NCBI RefSeq assembly: GCF_017377505.1
Contig: NZ_JAFREN010000004.1
Coordinates: forward strand, 1-64,000
Length of the DNA stretch: 64,000 nt
Direction of reading: 5' to 3'
From: Enterococcus sp. DIV0212c
GTDB taxonomy: Bacteria > Bacillota > Bacilli > Lactobacillales > Enterococcaceae
The translations under genes and the position numbers were made by a program. The notes beneath the pieces were generated by a model. It did no database searches. It worked only from the letters and a program-made list of their open reading frames with translations, and was not told where the DNA came from. The stretch's first letter is position 1. Every line of letters begins with the position of its first letter. Below, in pieces: positions 55,931-64,000 of the stretch.

Positions 55931-56044
55931 ATGAACGATAAAAAGACAAGTACTTTTTCAAAAGTCACTAAAGTCGTTGTTTGGTTGATGCTAATTGCCA
56001 TTGCGGGCTCAACAATTTTGACTGCTATCATGAGTTTAAGATAA
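55931..56044 (+). CDS. DUF4044 family small membrane protein
   Basis: A 37-residue peptide, MNDKKTSTFSKVTKVVVWLM and a second half with one hydrophobic segment (about 15-34). It matches the short DUF4044 proteins of Lactobacillales (lysine-rich start, VVVWLMLIAIAGS core). Function unknown; likely a single-pass membrane peptide. A weak AAGGAT ribosome site lies upstream. It is 71 bases after corA and ends at a terminator. Confidence 0.75.
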   Translation: MNDKKTSTFSKVTKVVVWLMLIAIAGSTILTAIMSLR

Positions 56045-56064
56045 TCAACTAAATAAACATTAAT

Positions 56065-56112
56065 GGAGAAGAACGATGAACAGTACGCTGTCATCATTCT
56101 TCTCCATTTTTT
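56065..56112. terminator. Bidirectional terminator between DUF4044 gene and recN
   Basis: GGAGAAGAACGATGA pairs with TCATCATTCTTCTCC around a loop of about 11 bases, with T and A runs outside. It serves recN as well as the plus-strand genes. Confidence 0.88.
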
Positions 56113-56135
56113 ATCTCGTTCAAAACAAACAACTC

Positions 56136-57830
56136 TTACTTAGCCTTCCCTTCATTTCCAGCCATATTTAGTAATTCTTTTGCATGTTCAGTCGTTAATT
56201 TAGTAATCTCACTGCCAGACAGCATACGCGCAATTTCTGCCACCCGTTCCTTTTGTTTCAATCGGATAACTTTCGTTTCGGTCCGCTCACCAATAATTTC
56301 TTTTTTGATAAAATATTGATGATCCGCTACGGCTGCAACTTGGGGCAGATGAGTAATACACAGTACTTGTGAGTTTTCTGAAATCTGATAAATCTTATCG
56401 GCAATCGCTTGCGCCACACGACCACTGACTCCTGTATCAACTTCATCAAAAACAATACTAGTAATTCCTTGAGATTTAGAAAAAATGGTTTTCAACGCCA
56501 ACATCACACGAGAAAGTTCTCCACCAGAAGCCACTCTTACCAAAGGTTTTAACGGTTCTCCTGGATTTGTTGTGATGTAAAATTCAACTTGATCCAACCC
56601 TTCTTCTGTGAATTGTTCTTCTGGCAATTCCGTAAAGCGAATATCAAAAACTGTCCGCTCCATGTACAATTCCTTTAATTCACGTAAGATATTTTTTTCA
56701 AGTGTTTTTGCAATTTTTTTCCGGATTTCCCGAAGTTTCAAGCCATTTTTGATTACCTGATTTTTCTTTTCAATCAGCAACGTTTCTAGTTCTCCAGTTT
56801 TTCCTTCCAGAAAATCAGCATCTGCCAATTCACGTGTGATTTCTTGATAATAATCAAGAATTGATTCAATAGATTCACCATATTTTCTTTTCATTTGGCG
56901 GATGAGTTCCAGCCTTGTTTCTACTTCGTTCAATCGATTTTCATCCAGCTCTAAACTGTCGATGTGTCTAGACAAATCTCCGCTAGCTTCTTGTAATAGA
57001 TAATAACTATTTTGAACTGCTTCTGATATTGCTTTGTATTCTAGGTCTAAGGTTTCAATGGATAACAATTCATTCATCGCATATCCGATTTTATCTAGAC
57101 TGCTGTCCCCATCACCGTTGATTGCTTCATAACTTGTCGCTAATGCATCCGCGATTTTTTGGAAATTCCCCAGTTTATTTCGTTCTTCGATCAATTGCTC
57201 TTCTTCACCTAAAACAAGTTCAGCCGCAGCAATTTCATCACTTTGAAACTGCAGCATATCCATACGTTGGGCAAATTCTTTTTCATTTTTTTGGCGATTT
57301 CGAACTTTCTTTTCAATCATGCGGTATTCAGAATAGATGTCTTCATATTGCTCTTTGATTTTGGACAGCTCTTTGCCGCCAAAATCATCCAACATACCTA
57401 AATGTTTGTCGCTTTGCATTAGTTCTTGATGCTCATTTTGGCCATGAATATCGACTAAAAATTCTCCGACTTTTCGTAAATTTGCAATATTGATGATGCG
57501 TCCATTGACCCGACAAACGTTTTTTCCAGAAGTAGAAATATCTCTTTGGATCACGATCGATTCTTCATCCATTTCGATTCCTAATTCTTCCAATAGATTG
57601 AATAACTCTTGGTTTTTAGGCATCGTAAATAATCCTTCTAAGGTACATTTCGAAGCACCTTGTCGAATGTAATCACTCGATCCTCTGCCACCTGTTAAAA
57701 GCCCCATCGCATCAATAATAATTGATTTCCCCGCACCTGTCTCACCTGTCAGAACGGTCATTCCCATCTGAAATTCCAATTGTAAAGAGGAAATGATCGC
57801 AAAATTCTTTACAGAAAGTTCTTGCAGCAT
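56136..57830 (-). CDS. recN: DNA repair protein RecN
   Basis: SMC-like ATPase that acts early in double-strand-break repair. 564 residues: Walker A GETGAGKS (29-36), long coiled coil, ABC signature VASGGELSRVMLAL and Walker B IVFDEVDTGVSG near the C-terminus. GAGGTGAA precedes the ATG. Second gene of the argR-recN pair (about 17-base gap), a conserved order in Firmicutes. Confidence 0.97.
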   Translation of the reverse strand: MLQELSVKNFAIISSLQLEFQMGMTVLTGETGAGKSIIIDAMGLLTGGRGSSDYIRQGASKCTLEGLFTMPKNQELFNLLEELGIEMDEESIVIQRDISTSGKNVCRVNGRIINIANLRKVGEFLVDIHGQNEHQELMQSDKHLGMLDDFGGKELSKIKEQYEDIYSEYRMIEKKVRNRQKNEKEFAQRMDMLQFQSDEIAAAELVLGEEEQLIEERNKLGNFQKIADALATSYEAINGDGDSSLDKIGYAMNELLSIETLDLEYKAISEAVQNSYYLLQEASGDLSRHIDSLELDENRLNEVETRLELIRQMKRKYGESIESILDYYQEITRELADADFLEGKTGELETLLIEKKNQVIKNGLKLREIRKKIAKTLEKNILRELKELYMERTVFDIRFTELPEEQFTEEGLDQVEFYITTNPGEPLKPLVRVASGGELSRVMLALKTIFSKSQGITSIVFDEVDTGVSGRVAQAIADKIYQISENSQVLCITHLPQVAAVADHQYFIKKEIIGERTETKVIRLKQKERVAEIARMLSGSEITKLTTEHAKELLNMAGNEGKAK

Positions 57831-57847
57831 TTTTATTCACCTCGATT

Positions 57848-58297
57848 TTATAAATACTTGAAAAATTCATTTTTTAAATATGCGGCATCTTGTTCCGTCC
57901 GAGCAATAATCAACACACTGTCATCATCGTTGATTGCTGCAAAAACAATTTCTTTATAATGTTTTTCTATTAAATTAGAGGCTGCCGCAGCGTTCCCTGG
58001 TATTGTACGCAAAATAACTTGCTTTTCCATCTGGTCTACGGAAACAAATGCATCTTTCATTAGTTTTTCTAATTTTAAAGATGTATCTTCTTTGGTTTCT
58101 GCTGGTATGCTGTAGCGGTAACCGCCATCTATAGAAGGAATTTTGATCAATTTCATTTCTTTAATATCACGAGAAATCGTTGCTTGAGTAACTTCGATCC
58201 CTTTTTCTTCTAAATAGGTTACAAAGTCTTCTTGTTTTTGGATATTTTTATCAGCTAATAAACGAGTAATCAGACGATGCCGATCTTTTTTTCTCAT
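57848..58297 (-). CDS. argR: Arginine repressor ArgR
   Basis: Arginine-dependent regulator of arginine synthesis and catabolism. 149 residues: N-terminal winged helix (IEVTQATISRDIKEMKLIKI, about 30-50) and C-terminal oligomerisation/arginine-binding domain (GNAAAASNLIEKHY, INDDDSVLIIARTEQDA). AGGAGTATAT precedes the ATG. An ARG-box lies inside its own promoter, consistent with autoregulation. Other ArgR/AhrC paralogues are usually present elsewhere in enterococcal genomes. Confidence 0.95.
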   Translation of the reverse strand: MRKKDRHRLITRLLADKNIQKQEDFVTYLEEKGIEVTQATISRDIKEMKLIKIPSIDGGYRYSIPAETKEDTSLKLEKLMKDAFVSVDQMEKQVILRTIPGNAAAASNLIEKHYKEIVFAAINDDDSVLIIARTEQDAAYLKNEFFKYL

Positions 58298-58331
58298 AAT
58301 AATATACTCCTTCTCGATTTATTTCCATTTT

Positions 58332-58360
58332 ATCATAGCGTATTTTTATTCATTTTGAAA
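58332..58360 (-). promoter_or_regulatory. argR promoter overlapping an ARG-box
   Basis: Minus strand TTTCAA, 17 bases, TATGAT. The sequence TGAATAAAAATACG (58339-58352) between them matches the ARG-box half-palindrome TGAATWWWWATTCA in 12 of 14 positions. Bound ArgR would block RNA polymerase. Confidence 0.6.
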
Positions 58361-58362
58361 GC

Positions 58363-58412
58363 ATAAAAAAATAAGGCTGAAACAAAACATCTAATGTTTT
58401 CTCTCAGTCTTA
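58363..58412 (-). terminator. Terminator after tlyA
   Basis: Minus strand stem ATAAGACTGAG...AAAACAT with ATGTTTTG...TCAGCCTTAT, followed by seven T at the end of the folD-tlyA operon. Confidence 0.8.
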
Positions 58413-58461
58413 TCGATTAACTATCATGCTCAAAGAAAACGTGATCGCCGTTTCTTGAAAA

Positions 58462-59277
58462 CTACCCTTTCAACTTCTTATGAGCTTTGTCAACCACTGT
58501 TGAAATTTCCTTTGAAAGATCTTCAACCACTGAATCTTCGATTGATGTTAAATAAGCCAAAAACTCGATATTTCCTTCTCCGCCAGTGATAGGTGAATAA
58601 TCCAACCCACTAACTGAATAACCATGCCCTTGAGCAAATGAGAGAATATCATTTAAGACCAATTCATGGGTTTGCGCTTCACGAACAATTCCTTTTTTAC
58701 CTACTAACTCTTTTCCTGCCTCAAATTGAGGTTTGATCAGAGCAACTACTTTACCACCAGGTTTAAGAATTTTGTGTAGTGGAGGTAAGATTAGTTTCAG
58801 AGAGATAAACGACACATCAATAGTCGCCATATCTGGAATACCTTCTTTGAAATCTTCTGGTTGGCTGTAACGGAAATTCGTCCGCTCCATCACGACTACT
58901 CGTTCATCTTGACGAATTTTCCAAGCTAGCTGATTATAGCCAACATCTAGCGCATAGCTTAGGCGCGCGCCATTTTGCAGGGCGACATCTGTAAATCCCC
59001 CAGTTGATGAACCAATATCCAGCATGATTTTGTCAGCCACATCTAATTCAAATACGTTCAAAGCCTTTTCCAGCTTTAAGCCGCCGCGAGAAACATATTG
59101 AAGTGTTTGTCCTTTTACTTGAAGAGGTGTTTCAATTAAAATTTTCTCGCCCGGTTTATCCAAGCGCTCATTTTTATCATTATAAACAAGTCCTGCCATG
59201 ACTGCTCGTTTAGCTTTTTCTCTGGTTTCAAATAATCCTTGATTAAACGCTAAAATATCTACGCGCTCTTTTTTCAT
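58462..59277 (-). CDS. tlyA: TlyA-family rRNA 2'-O-methyltransferase
   Basis: A 271-residue S4-domain plus FtsJ-like methyltransferase. The S4 part (about 1-60) has KERVDILAFNQGLFETREKAKRAVMAGLV. The SAM motif is IMLDIGSSTGGFTDVAL (about 85-100), with KPQFEAGKE at the fourth catalytic position. Family members methylate 16S/23S rRNA ribose and have been called hemolysins. Follows ispA by about 13 bases in the folD operon. Confidence 0.92.
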   Translation of the reverse strand: MKKERVDILAFNQGLFETREKAKRAVMAGLVYNDKNERLDKPGEKILIETPLQVKGQTLQYVSRGGLKLEKALNVFELDVADKIMLDIGSSTGGFTDVALQNGARLSYALDVGYNQLAWKIRQDERVVVMERTNFRYSQPEDFKEGIPDMATIDVSFISLKLILPPLHKILKPGGKVVALIKPQFEAGKELVGKKGIVREAQTHELVLNDILSFAQGHGYSVSGLDYSPITGGEGNIEFLAYLTSIEDSVVEDLSKEISTVVDKAHKKLKG

Positions 59278-59290
59278 AAGTGCCTTCTTT

Positions 59291-60184
59291 CTATCCTAAC
59301 TGCAATTGTTCTAATAATTCTTGTAATAATTCTGAATGAAATTCCGAGCTAGTTTGCTTTATTACTTCTAATGTACTCTTGCCTATCGCTAATTGTTCTT
59401 GAAGCGCTTCTTTGGCACCAGCTAATCCAAGCAAGCTCGGATAGGTACTTTTGTTTAATATTTCATCACGTCCAACTTGCTTGCCTAATTCTTCTTCCGA
59501 GCTCGTTGCATCCAACAAGTCATCTTTGATCTGAAAAGCTAACCCTAAATGTTGTGCAAAAACGCCTAATAAATCGACAACTTCTTCTGGCTGTTCTGCT
59601 AAAATACCACCGGCTAAAAGAGCAAACTCAATCAAAGCACCTGTTTTCTTTTCGTGAACATCTGCTAACTCAAGTAATGACAATGATCGGTTCTCTCCTT
59701 GGAGATCTCCAGCTTGTCCGGCAACCATACCTTGTGTCCCAGCAGATTTACTTAGCAGTTGAATCAACAATATTTTTTGATTCGGCTCAATTTGACTGAT
59801 CGCTACTAATTGAAAAGCAGCAGTAAGCAGCCCATCACCGGCTAAAATCGCATGTGCTTCACCAAATACTTTATGATTGGTCAGTTTGCCACGGCGTAGA
59901 TCATCGTCATCCATCGCCGGCAGATCATCATGGATCAACGAGTACGTGTGGATCATTTCTAACGCTGCTGCCACTTGATAATCATGGGTTTGCACTTCTT
60001 TATTAAACGAGCGGATCGCAGCTAAAACTAAAAGTGGTCGAAATCTTTTGCCACCAGCATGGATCGAATAGAGCATCGATTCTTTTAGTTGGTCATTTGC
60101 AGTGTATTCATTGATAAAATTTTCCATTTCTTTTTCAATAAGCGGTAAGCTCTGCTTACGAAAATCATTGAAAGCTTCCATCAA
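59291..60184 (-). CDS. ispA: Farnesyl diphosphate synthase (polyprenyl synthase)
   Basis: Makes geranyl and farnesyl diphosphate for isoprenoid lipid carriers. 297 residues, all helical: first aspartate-rich motif [17 protein letters not shown] (DDx4D), second [10 protein letters not shown], and GGKRFRPLL for IPP binding. The start overlaps xseB by four bases (ATGA). Confidence 0.95.
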   Translation of the reverse strand: MMEAFNDFRKQSLPLIEKEMENFINEYTANDQLKESMLYSIHAGGKRFRPLLVLAAIRSFNKEVQTHDYQVAAALEMIHTYSLIHDDLPAMDDDDLRRGKLTNHKVFGEAHAILAGDGLLTAAFQLVAISQIEPNQKILLIQLLSKSAGTQGMVAGQAGDLQGENRSLSLLELADVHEKKTGALIEFALLAGGILAEQPEEVVDLLGVFAQHLGLAFQIKDDLLDATSSEEELGKQVGRDEILNKSTYPSLLGLAGAKEALQEQLAIGKSTLEVIKQTSSEFHSELLQELLEQLQLG

Positions 60185-60420
60185 TTTTCCTCACTTTCAT
60201 CAAAGGCAACTTCTTCGTTGTTTTCTGTCATAACTTTTGTTAATGTCTTTTCAGCTTTTTCTAATGTATCTTGACACTGTTTGCTTAATACCATCCCCTC
60301 TTGAAAAGCGGCTAGCGCTTCTTCTAACGGAACATCACCACGCTCTAGACGTTGAACGATTTCTTCTAATTCAGTTAATGATTCTTCAAATGTTTTTTCG
60401 ACTGCTTTTTCTTTAGCCAT
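60181..60420 (-). CDS. xseB: Exodeoxyribonuclease VII small subunit
   Basis: Small subunit of ExoVII, which degrades single-stranded DNA from both ends. 79 residues, helical; [33 protein letters not shown] is the family signature. Binds the large subunit encoded just upstream (4-base gap). Confidence 0.95.
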   Translation of the reverse strand: MAKEKAVEKTFEESLTELEEIVQRLERGDVPLEEALAAFQEGMVLSKQCQDTLEKAEKTLTKVMTENNEEVAFDESEEN

Positions 60421-60424
60421 CTTT

Positions 60425-61768
60425 TTACTCCTCTTCAGCGGGTGACACTTTTTCGATCACCGTATCTACTACACCATCTACATAATGGATTTGAATTTTT
60501 TCTTTCGGTTGCAGTTCATTGACTGACTTGATCACTTGTTGCTCTTTGGTTGTATAACTATACCCTCGACCCATAATTTTTAACGGACTTAACAAATCCA
60601 GTTGTTGAACAGCAGAAGTAAATTGTTTTTCCTTATCTTTCATGTATTGTTCCATACGATCATGAAGCGATTTATTCAAAAACTTTAGTTGCTGCTGCCC
60701 TTCTCTGATTTGCCCTTGAGGCGTTTGTTGCCTAAATTGGGCAATAATTTCTTGGGCTGTCCGTTGTTTTTGATGATAAACAGTTTCCATCGATTGAATC
60801 AAGCGTTGAGTGATTCGATCTAATTTGATTGTTTGCCCTTCATATAAACGGTCTGGTTGCTTAAATACATACGAATTTTTTAAACGTTGATAGCGTTCAT
60901 TTTTTTGTTGTAATTGATAGAGAAAACTTTGTTCTAAGCGCGTTTGCCGATCTTTGATTTTTAATAATTCTTCATTCCATACAGGCACAGCTAATTCTGC
61001 TGCTGCAGTCGGTGTCGCGGCTCTCACATCAGCCACCATGTCGGCAATCGTTACATCTGTCTCATGCCCCACAGAAGAAATAACTGGGGTATTTGCCTGA
61101 TAAATCGCTCTAGCTACTCGTTCTTCATTAAACGGCCACAGGTCCTCAATCGAACCACCACCACGACCAATGATCATCGTATCAAACGTTCCCAAATCTT
61201 CAATGCGCTGAATATTACGAACAATATCGTCAGCAGCTTGATCTCCTTGAACTAACGTGGGGAATAATACAAGCTGTGCAATCGGGTATCTTCGTTTAAC
61301 AGTCGTAATGATATCTCGGATAACCGCACCACTTGGACTTGTAACAACTGCAATTCGTTTAGGATATCTCGGCAACATTTTTTTAGGACCTTCGAATAAG
61401 CCTTCCTCGCCTAATTTCTCACGCAACTCTGCCAAAGCTTGATATAAAGCCCCAACTCCATCCGGTTCCATATGCTCTACATAAATTTGGTAAGAGCCGC
61501 CACTTTCATATAGCGAAATGCGACCGACCACTAATACTTTCATTCCTTCTTTTGGTTGGAATTTCAATTTTTGGAAAGCTGATTTAAACATGATTGCAGA
61601 AATTTTTGCACCATCATCTTTTAAACTAAAATACTGATGCGCATTTGGACGCATTCGGAAATTAGAAATTTCTCCTGTTAAATAGACTCGCTCCAAGTAT
61701 GGATCAGCATCAAATTTACGTTTTAAATATTTGGTTAAGGCAGTAACTGTTAAATATTGCTGCTCCAT
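60425..61768 (-). CDS. xseA: Exodeoxyribonuclease VII large subunit
   Basis: Catalytic subunit of ExoVII. 447 residues: N-terminal OB fold ([33 protein letters not shown]), catalytic domain with [15 protein letters not shown] and [24 protein letters not shown], then a coiled-coil region for XseB binding. Follows folD by 9 bases. Confidence 0.97.
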   Translation of the reverse strand: MEQQYLTVTALTKYLKRKFDADPYLERVYLTGEISNFRMRPNAHQYFSLKDDGAKISAIMFKSAFQKLKFQPKEGMKVLVVGRISLYESGGSYQIYVEHMEPDGVGALYQALAELREKLGEEGLFEGPKKMLPRYPKRIAVVTSPSGAVIRDIITTVKRRYPIAQLVLFPTLVQGDQAADDIVRNIQRIEDLGTFDTMIIGRGGGSIEDLWPFNEERVARAIYQANTPVISSVGHETDVTIADMVADVRAATPTAAAELAVPVWNEELLKIKDRQTRLEQSFLYQLQQKNERYQRLKNSYVFKQPDRLYEGQTIKLDRITQRLIQSMETVYHQKQRTAQEIIAQFRQQTPQGQIREGQQQLKFLNKSLHDRMEQYMKDKEKQFTSAVQQLDLLSPLKIMGRGYSYTTKEQQVIKSVNELQPKEKIQIHYVDGVVDTVIEKVSPAEEE

Positions 61769-61777
61769 CTTCTCACC

Positions 61778-62623
61778 TTACTTTTGTTTTTTAGCGGCTT
61801 CCACCGTTTGGTACATCAGCATTGTAATCGTCATGGGTCCAACGCCTTTGGGTACTGGTGTGATAAAACTTGCTAGATCAGAGACCTCATCAAATTTTAC
61901 ATCGCCGATCAATTTGCCATTTTCGTCTCGATTCATACCGACATCGATCACGACCGCACCTGGCTTGATAAATTCTTTTGTCACAAAATGACCACGGCCG
62001 ATTGCAACGACTAAAATATCTGCCTCTCTTGCAATAGCTGGTAAATCAACGGTTCTTGAGTGAGCAATCGTCACTGTAGCGTTTTTCATCATCATCAGTT
62101 GCGCCATTGGTTTTCCAACAATATTGCTACGGCCGATCACGACTGCTCGTTTTCCTTCTAAATCAATATTATAGGCTTCAAACATTTTCATAATGCCATA
62201 AGGTGTACAAGGAATCATCGTCGGCTCACCAATAAATAAGTGCCCCATATTCATCGGATGGAAACCATCGACATCTTTTTTGGGATCAACGGCTAACAAC
62301 ACTTTTTCTTCATCGATGTGCTTGGGTAACGGCAGCTGAACTAATATTCCGTGGTATTCTGGATCTTGATTATATTGTTCGATCACAGCAAGCAATTCAG
62401 TTTCAGAAATCGTTTCAGGCAAACGTTCGATTTTTGAACGGATACCGATTTTAGCAGCTGCTATGTCTTTATTTTTCACATACGTTTGACTGGCTGGATT
62501 TTCTCCAACTAATAAAACAACTAAACCAGGATGAATGCCTTTTTTCTCAAGTTCTTGCACTTCTTCTTTGATTTGCGCCTGCATTTTGTCTGCTAGCTCG
62601 CGGCCGTTGATTAACTCTCCCAT
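61778..62623 (-). CDS. folD: Methylenetetrahydrofolate dehydrogenase/cyclohydrolase
   Basis: Bifunctional C1-folate enzyme making 10-formyl-THF. 281 residues: catalytic Lys region [37 protein letters not shown] and the NAD(P) loop [13 protein letters not shown]. The frame extends to a GTG at 62632, but GAGGAG lies 8 bases before the ATG at 62623. First gene of the folD-xseA-xseB-ispA-tlyA operon. Confidence 0.97.
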   Translation of the reverse strand: MGELINGRELADKMQAQIKEEVQELEKKGIHPGLVVLLVGENPASQTYVKNKDIAAAKIGIRSKIERLPETISETELLAVIEQYNQDPEYHGILVQLPLPKHIDEEKVLLAVDPKKDVDGFHPMNMGHLFIGEPTMIPCTPYGIMKMFEAYNIDLEGKRAVVIGRSNIVGKPMAQLMMMKNATVTIAHSRTVDLPAIAREADILVVAIGRGHFVTKEFIKPGAVVIDVGMNRDENGKLIGDVKFDEVSDLASFITPVPKGVGPMTITMLMYQTVEAAKKQK

Positions 62624-62656
62624 TAAGATCACTCCTCATTTTTTCTGTATTGTTTT

Positions 62657-62685
62657 ATTTTAGCATAATTCAGCTAGTCTTAACA
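62657..62685 (-). promoter_or_regulatory. Candidate promoter of folD operon
   Basis: An extended -10, TGCTAAAAT, lies about 35 bases before the folD start. The -35 (TGTTAA at 17 bases) is poor, so recognition would depend on the extended -10. Confidence 0.35.
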
Positions 62686-62726
62686 CTCTATAATCCTTTA
62701 TCTCCTTGAATTGTATATCAATGAAC

Positions 62727-62804
62727 CTTCTCTCACTTTGATCGCCAAGTATTGTTCATCATCTACTCTGGCTGAGCCAGTCGTAGTGATTCACAACAAA
62801 AAAG
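62727..62804 (-). repeat. 78-bp element, copy B (between nusB and folD)
   Basis: The same element as 39291-39368, without gaps and about 88% identical by eye. On the minus strand it begins in the T-tract of the nusB terminator and extends toward folD. Its hairpin uses CTAC/GTAG where copy A has CTGC/GCAG. Confidence 0.75.
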
Positions 62805-62830
62805 ATTCAAAGTATTTCTACTTTGAATCA
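62797..62830 (-). terminator. Terminator after nusB
   Basis: GATTCAAAGTA-gaaa-TACTTTGAATC followed by six T on the minus strand. The stem contains the last codons and the TAG stop of nusB. Confidence 0.9.
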
Positions 62831-63267
62831 ATATCTTTCATTACATTGGCTAACACACCGTTAACGAATTTTCTTGAACGATCATCACTGTATTTTTTTG
62901 CTAATTCGATTGCTTCATCTAAAGCAACTGTATTAGGAACATCACCAACATAAAGCATTTCAAAAATAGCCATACGTAAAATGATCAGATCCATCTTGGC
63001 AATACGCGAAATCGACCAATTGTTACCTAAATGTTTTTTGATAATCTCGTCAAGTTCTGCTTTTCGATCACAAACGCCGCCTACCAATAAATCTAAATAA
63101 GTTGGGACAAATTCTTCCCCATCTTCACTAATGATTTCTTGATTATCTAACTCTAATGCATAAGAAATCGCATCTTGTTTTGTTAAGTCAACATTAAAAT
63201 CTAAAGGAAATAACGCTTGAAGCGCCTTTTCACGAATCTCGTGACGAGTGAAACTTGGCTTACTCAT
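62818..63267 (-). CDS. nusB: Transcription antitermination factor NusB
   Basis: A 149-residue all-helical protein that binds boxA RNA with S10 and supports rRNA antitermination. Motifs: RHEIREKALQALFPLDF (start), LVGGVCDRKAELDEII and LDEAIELAKKYSDDRSRKFVNGVL (end). The frame opens at 63300, but the ATG at 63267, after GAGGGAG, is the canonical start and overlaps the stop of the Asp23 gene by 8 bases. Ends inside its own terminator stem. Confidence 0.95.
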   Translation of the reverse strand: MSKPSFTRHEIREKALQALFPLDFNVDLTKQDAISYALELDNQEIISEDGEEFVPTYLDLLVGGVCDRKAELDEIIKKHLGNNWSISRIAKMDLIILRMAIFEMLYVGDVPNTVALDEAIELAKKYSDDRSRKFVNGVLANVMKDIDSK

Positions 63268-63685
63268 TTTCTCCCTCATCTTCCGGGAATAATTCATCAA
63301 AATCTGGTTCAGGTAGTTTTTCTGGGACTACTGCTACTACGTGAATATTGACTTCCACTAAATCGATATCTGTCATAAACAACACTTGCTGTTTCACACG
63401 ATCTTGCATTTCTAAAGCGACTTTAGGTACTGAAATACCATAATTTAAGTAACAGTAAATATCAACTTTAAGACCTTCTTCTTCAGCTCTTAAATAAACG
63501 CCTTTACCGTGAGCAGCACGGCCAAGAAATTCTGTTACATTATTAGCAAATGTTCCACGCATACCGTATACGCCATCTACTTTAGATGCTGCAATACCAA
63601 TAATGACTTCAATTACTTCCGGTGCGATAACAATCTCACCTAAAGCATCTTTTGTATTGATCACTAGATTTTTTTCTTCAGTCAT
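63260..63685 (-). CDS. Asp23/Gls24 family envelope stress protein (YqhY-like)
   Basis: A 141-residue Asp23-family protein: GEIVIAPEVIEVIIGIAASKVDGVYGM, then VDIYCYLNYGISVPKVALEMQDRVKQQVL and VNIHVVAVVPEK, with an acidic tail. The B. subtilis orthologue YqhY lies in the same position before nusB and affects acetyl-CoA carboxylase activity. The frame extends to 63778, but AGGAGG precedes the ATG at 63685. It is 22 bases downstream of a large inverted repeat. Confidence 0.92.
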   Translation of the reverse strand: MTEEKNLVINTKDALGEIVIAPEVIEVIIGIAASKVDGVYGMRGTFANNVTEFLGRAAHGKGVYLRAEEEGLKVDIYCYLNYGISVPKVALEMQDRVKQQVLFMTDIDLVEVNIHVVAVVPEKLPEPDFDELFPEDEGENE

Positions 63686-63714
63686 TTTAATCCTCCTTAT
63701 AATAAAAGCGTAGC

Positions 63715-63807
63715 GGACTCGTTCAGCTCTGACAGGAAAATAGGAAAATATGACTGAGGTGTTTTTTACCTCATTCATATTTTATCTTTTTCCCGAAGAG
63801 CTAGTCC
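63715..63807 (-). repeat. Long imperfect hairpin upstream of the Asp23 gene
   Basis: Arms of about 43 bases: GGAC/GTCC, AGCTCT/AGAGCT, GGAAAATAGGAAAATATGA with TCATATTTTATCTTTTTCC, and GAGGT/ACCTC around a loop of T. The whole would be a leader hairpin for the Asp23-nusB transcript or a genomic repeat. The rest of the 63686-64000 gap holds no clear gene. Confidence 0.6.
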
Positions 63808-63834
63808 ACGAAGCTAGATAATACATTGTAACAA

Positions 63835-63870
63835 CGTTCAGTTCTGACAAAAAAATCAGAGAATTCCGTT
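63835..63870. repeat. Second partial repeat of the same family
   Basis: CGTTCAGTTCTGACAAAAAA repeats the CGTTCAGCTCTGACAGGAAA segment found at 63719-63738 and forms its own small stem (TTCTGA with TCAGAGAA). It suggests the hairpin belongs to a mobile or duplicating intergenic family. Confidence 0.45.
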
Positions 63871-64000
63871 TTTCGTCATAATTCATTTACCTACCTAAGT
63901 TGTCATTCCTCCCTAGTTTATCATTAAACAGCTTGTTTCGCTACCAAAAAAACTATGAGAAAATGAGTCAAAAACATTTTTATAATATTATTAATTCTTT

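Noticed and set aside
63963-64000. Possible gene start at the right edge (plus strand, ATG at 63963)
   Set aside because: Only 12 codons are visible, there is no good ribosome site, and it is cut by the window end; not supportable.

Overview
This window is chromosomal DNA of a low-GC Firmicute, almost certainly an Enterococcus. The right-hand two thirds carries gene orders typical of enterococci: nusB-folD-xseA-xseB-ispA-tlyA-argR-recN, mraZ-rsmH-ftsL-pbp-mraY-murD-murG-divIB-ftsA-ftsZ-ylmE-sepF-ylmG-ylmH-divIVA-ileS, and zwf beside a DtxR-type regulator. The glycerol kinase has the HPr-phosphorylated histidine at residue 232, as in known enterococcal GlpK, and WxL/DUF916 surface-protein genes are present. 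The species cannot be fixed from sequence alone. A complete-looking his operon and a sigma-54 cellobiose locus suggest an environmental or E. faecalis-related lineage (inference).

Layout. 1-600: truncated copy of a dispersed repeat, tRNA-Arg(CCU) and a 40-residue peptide gene. 0.6-1.8 kb: Eis-like acetyltransferase. 1.9-11.7 kb: beta-glucoside PTS locus, all on the minus strand, made of a LevR/CelR-type sigma-54 activator, a first IIB-IIA-IIC set, a 6-phospho-beta-glucosidase, and a second set whose IIB and IIA are nearly identical to the first but whose IIC has diverged. Each set has its own -24/-12 promoter and a pair of upstream TACACACTA motifs. 11.7-15.4 kb: DEAD-box helicase, Gfo/Idh/MocA oxidoreductase, sfsA and a DUF4828 gene. 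15.4-22.3 kb: histidine operon hisZ-G-D-B-H-A-F-I-E behind a T-box leader with a likely CAC specifier. hisC and a histidinol-phosphatase gene are absent. 22.5-29.3 kb: accessory cell-surface cluster (lectin-WxL protein, two DUF916/DUF3324 proteins, a WxL protein and two membrane proteins). 29.8-34 kb: TraX-like gene, MmcQ/YjbR and VOC proteins, AraC regulator, glpK. 34.1-36.3 kb: DtxR-family regulator and zwf. 36.4-54.7 kb: ileS with T-box leader, then the division and cell-wall (dcw) cluster up to mraZ and a DUF3397 gene. 54.9-56.0 kb: CorA and a DUF4044 peptide. 56.1-63.7 kb: recN, argR, tlyA, ispA, xseB, xseA, folD, nusB and an Asp23-family gene.

How the parts work together. The PTS proteins import and phosphorylate beta-glucosides, the GH1 enzyme cleaves them inside the cell, and the AAA+ activator senses PTS state and drives RNAP-sigma54. 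The his genes cover all biosynthetic steps except the aminotransferase and the phosphatase. The dcw genes make lipid II and build the divisome; DivIVA, SepF and YlmG follow ftsZ as usual.

Less expected structure lies in the non-coding DNA. A 78-bp element occurs twice, each time directly after a terminator T-tract, with a covarying stem. Two tandem hairpin repeats sit inside the dcw cluster between mraY and murD. A roughly 90-bp hairpin lies just upstream of the Asp23-family gene. A dispersed inverted repeat occurs at 22.5 kb and at the left edge of the window. No transposase, prophage or CRISPR array was seen.
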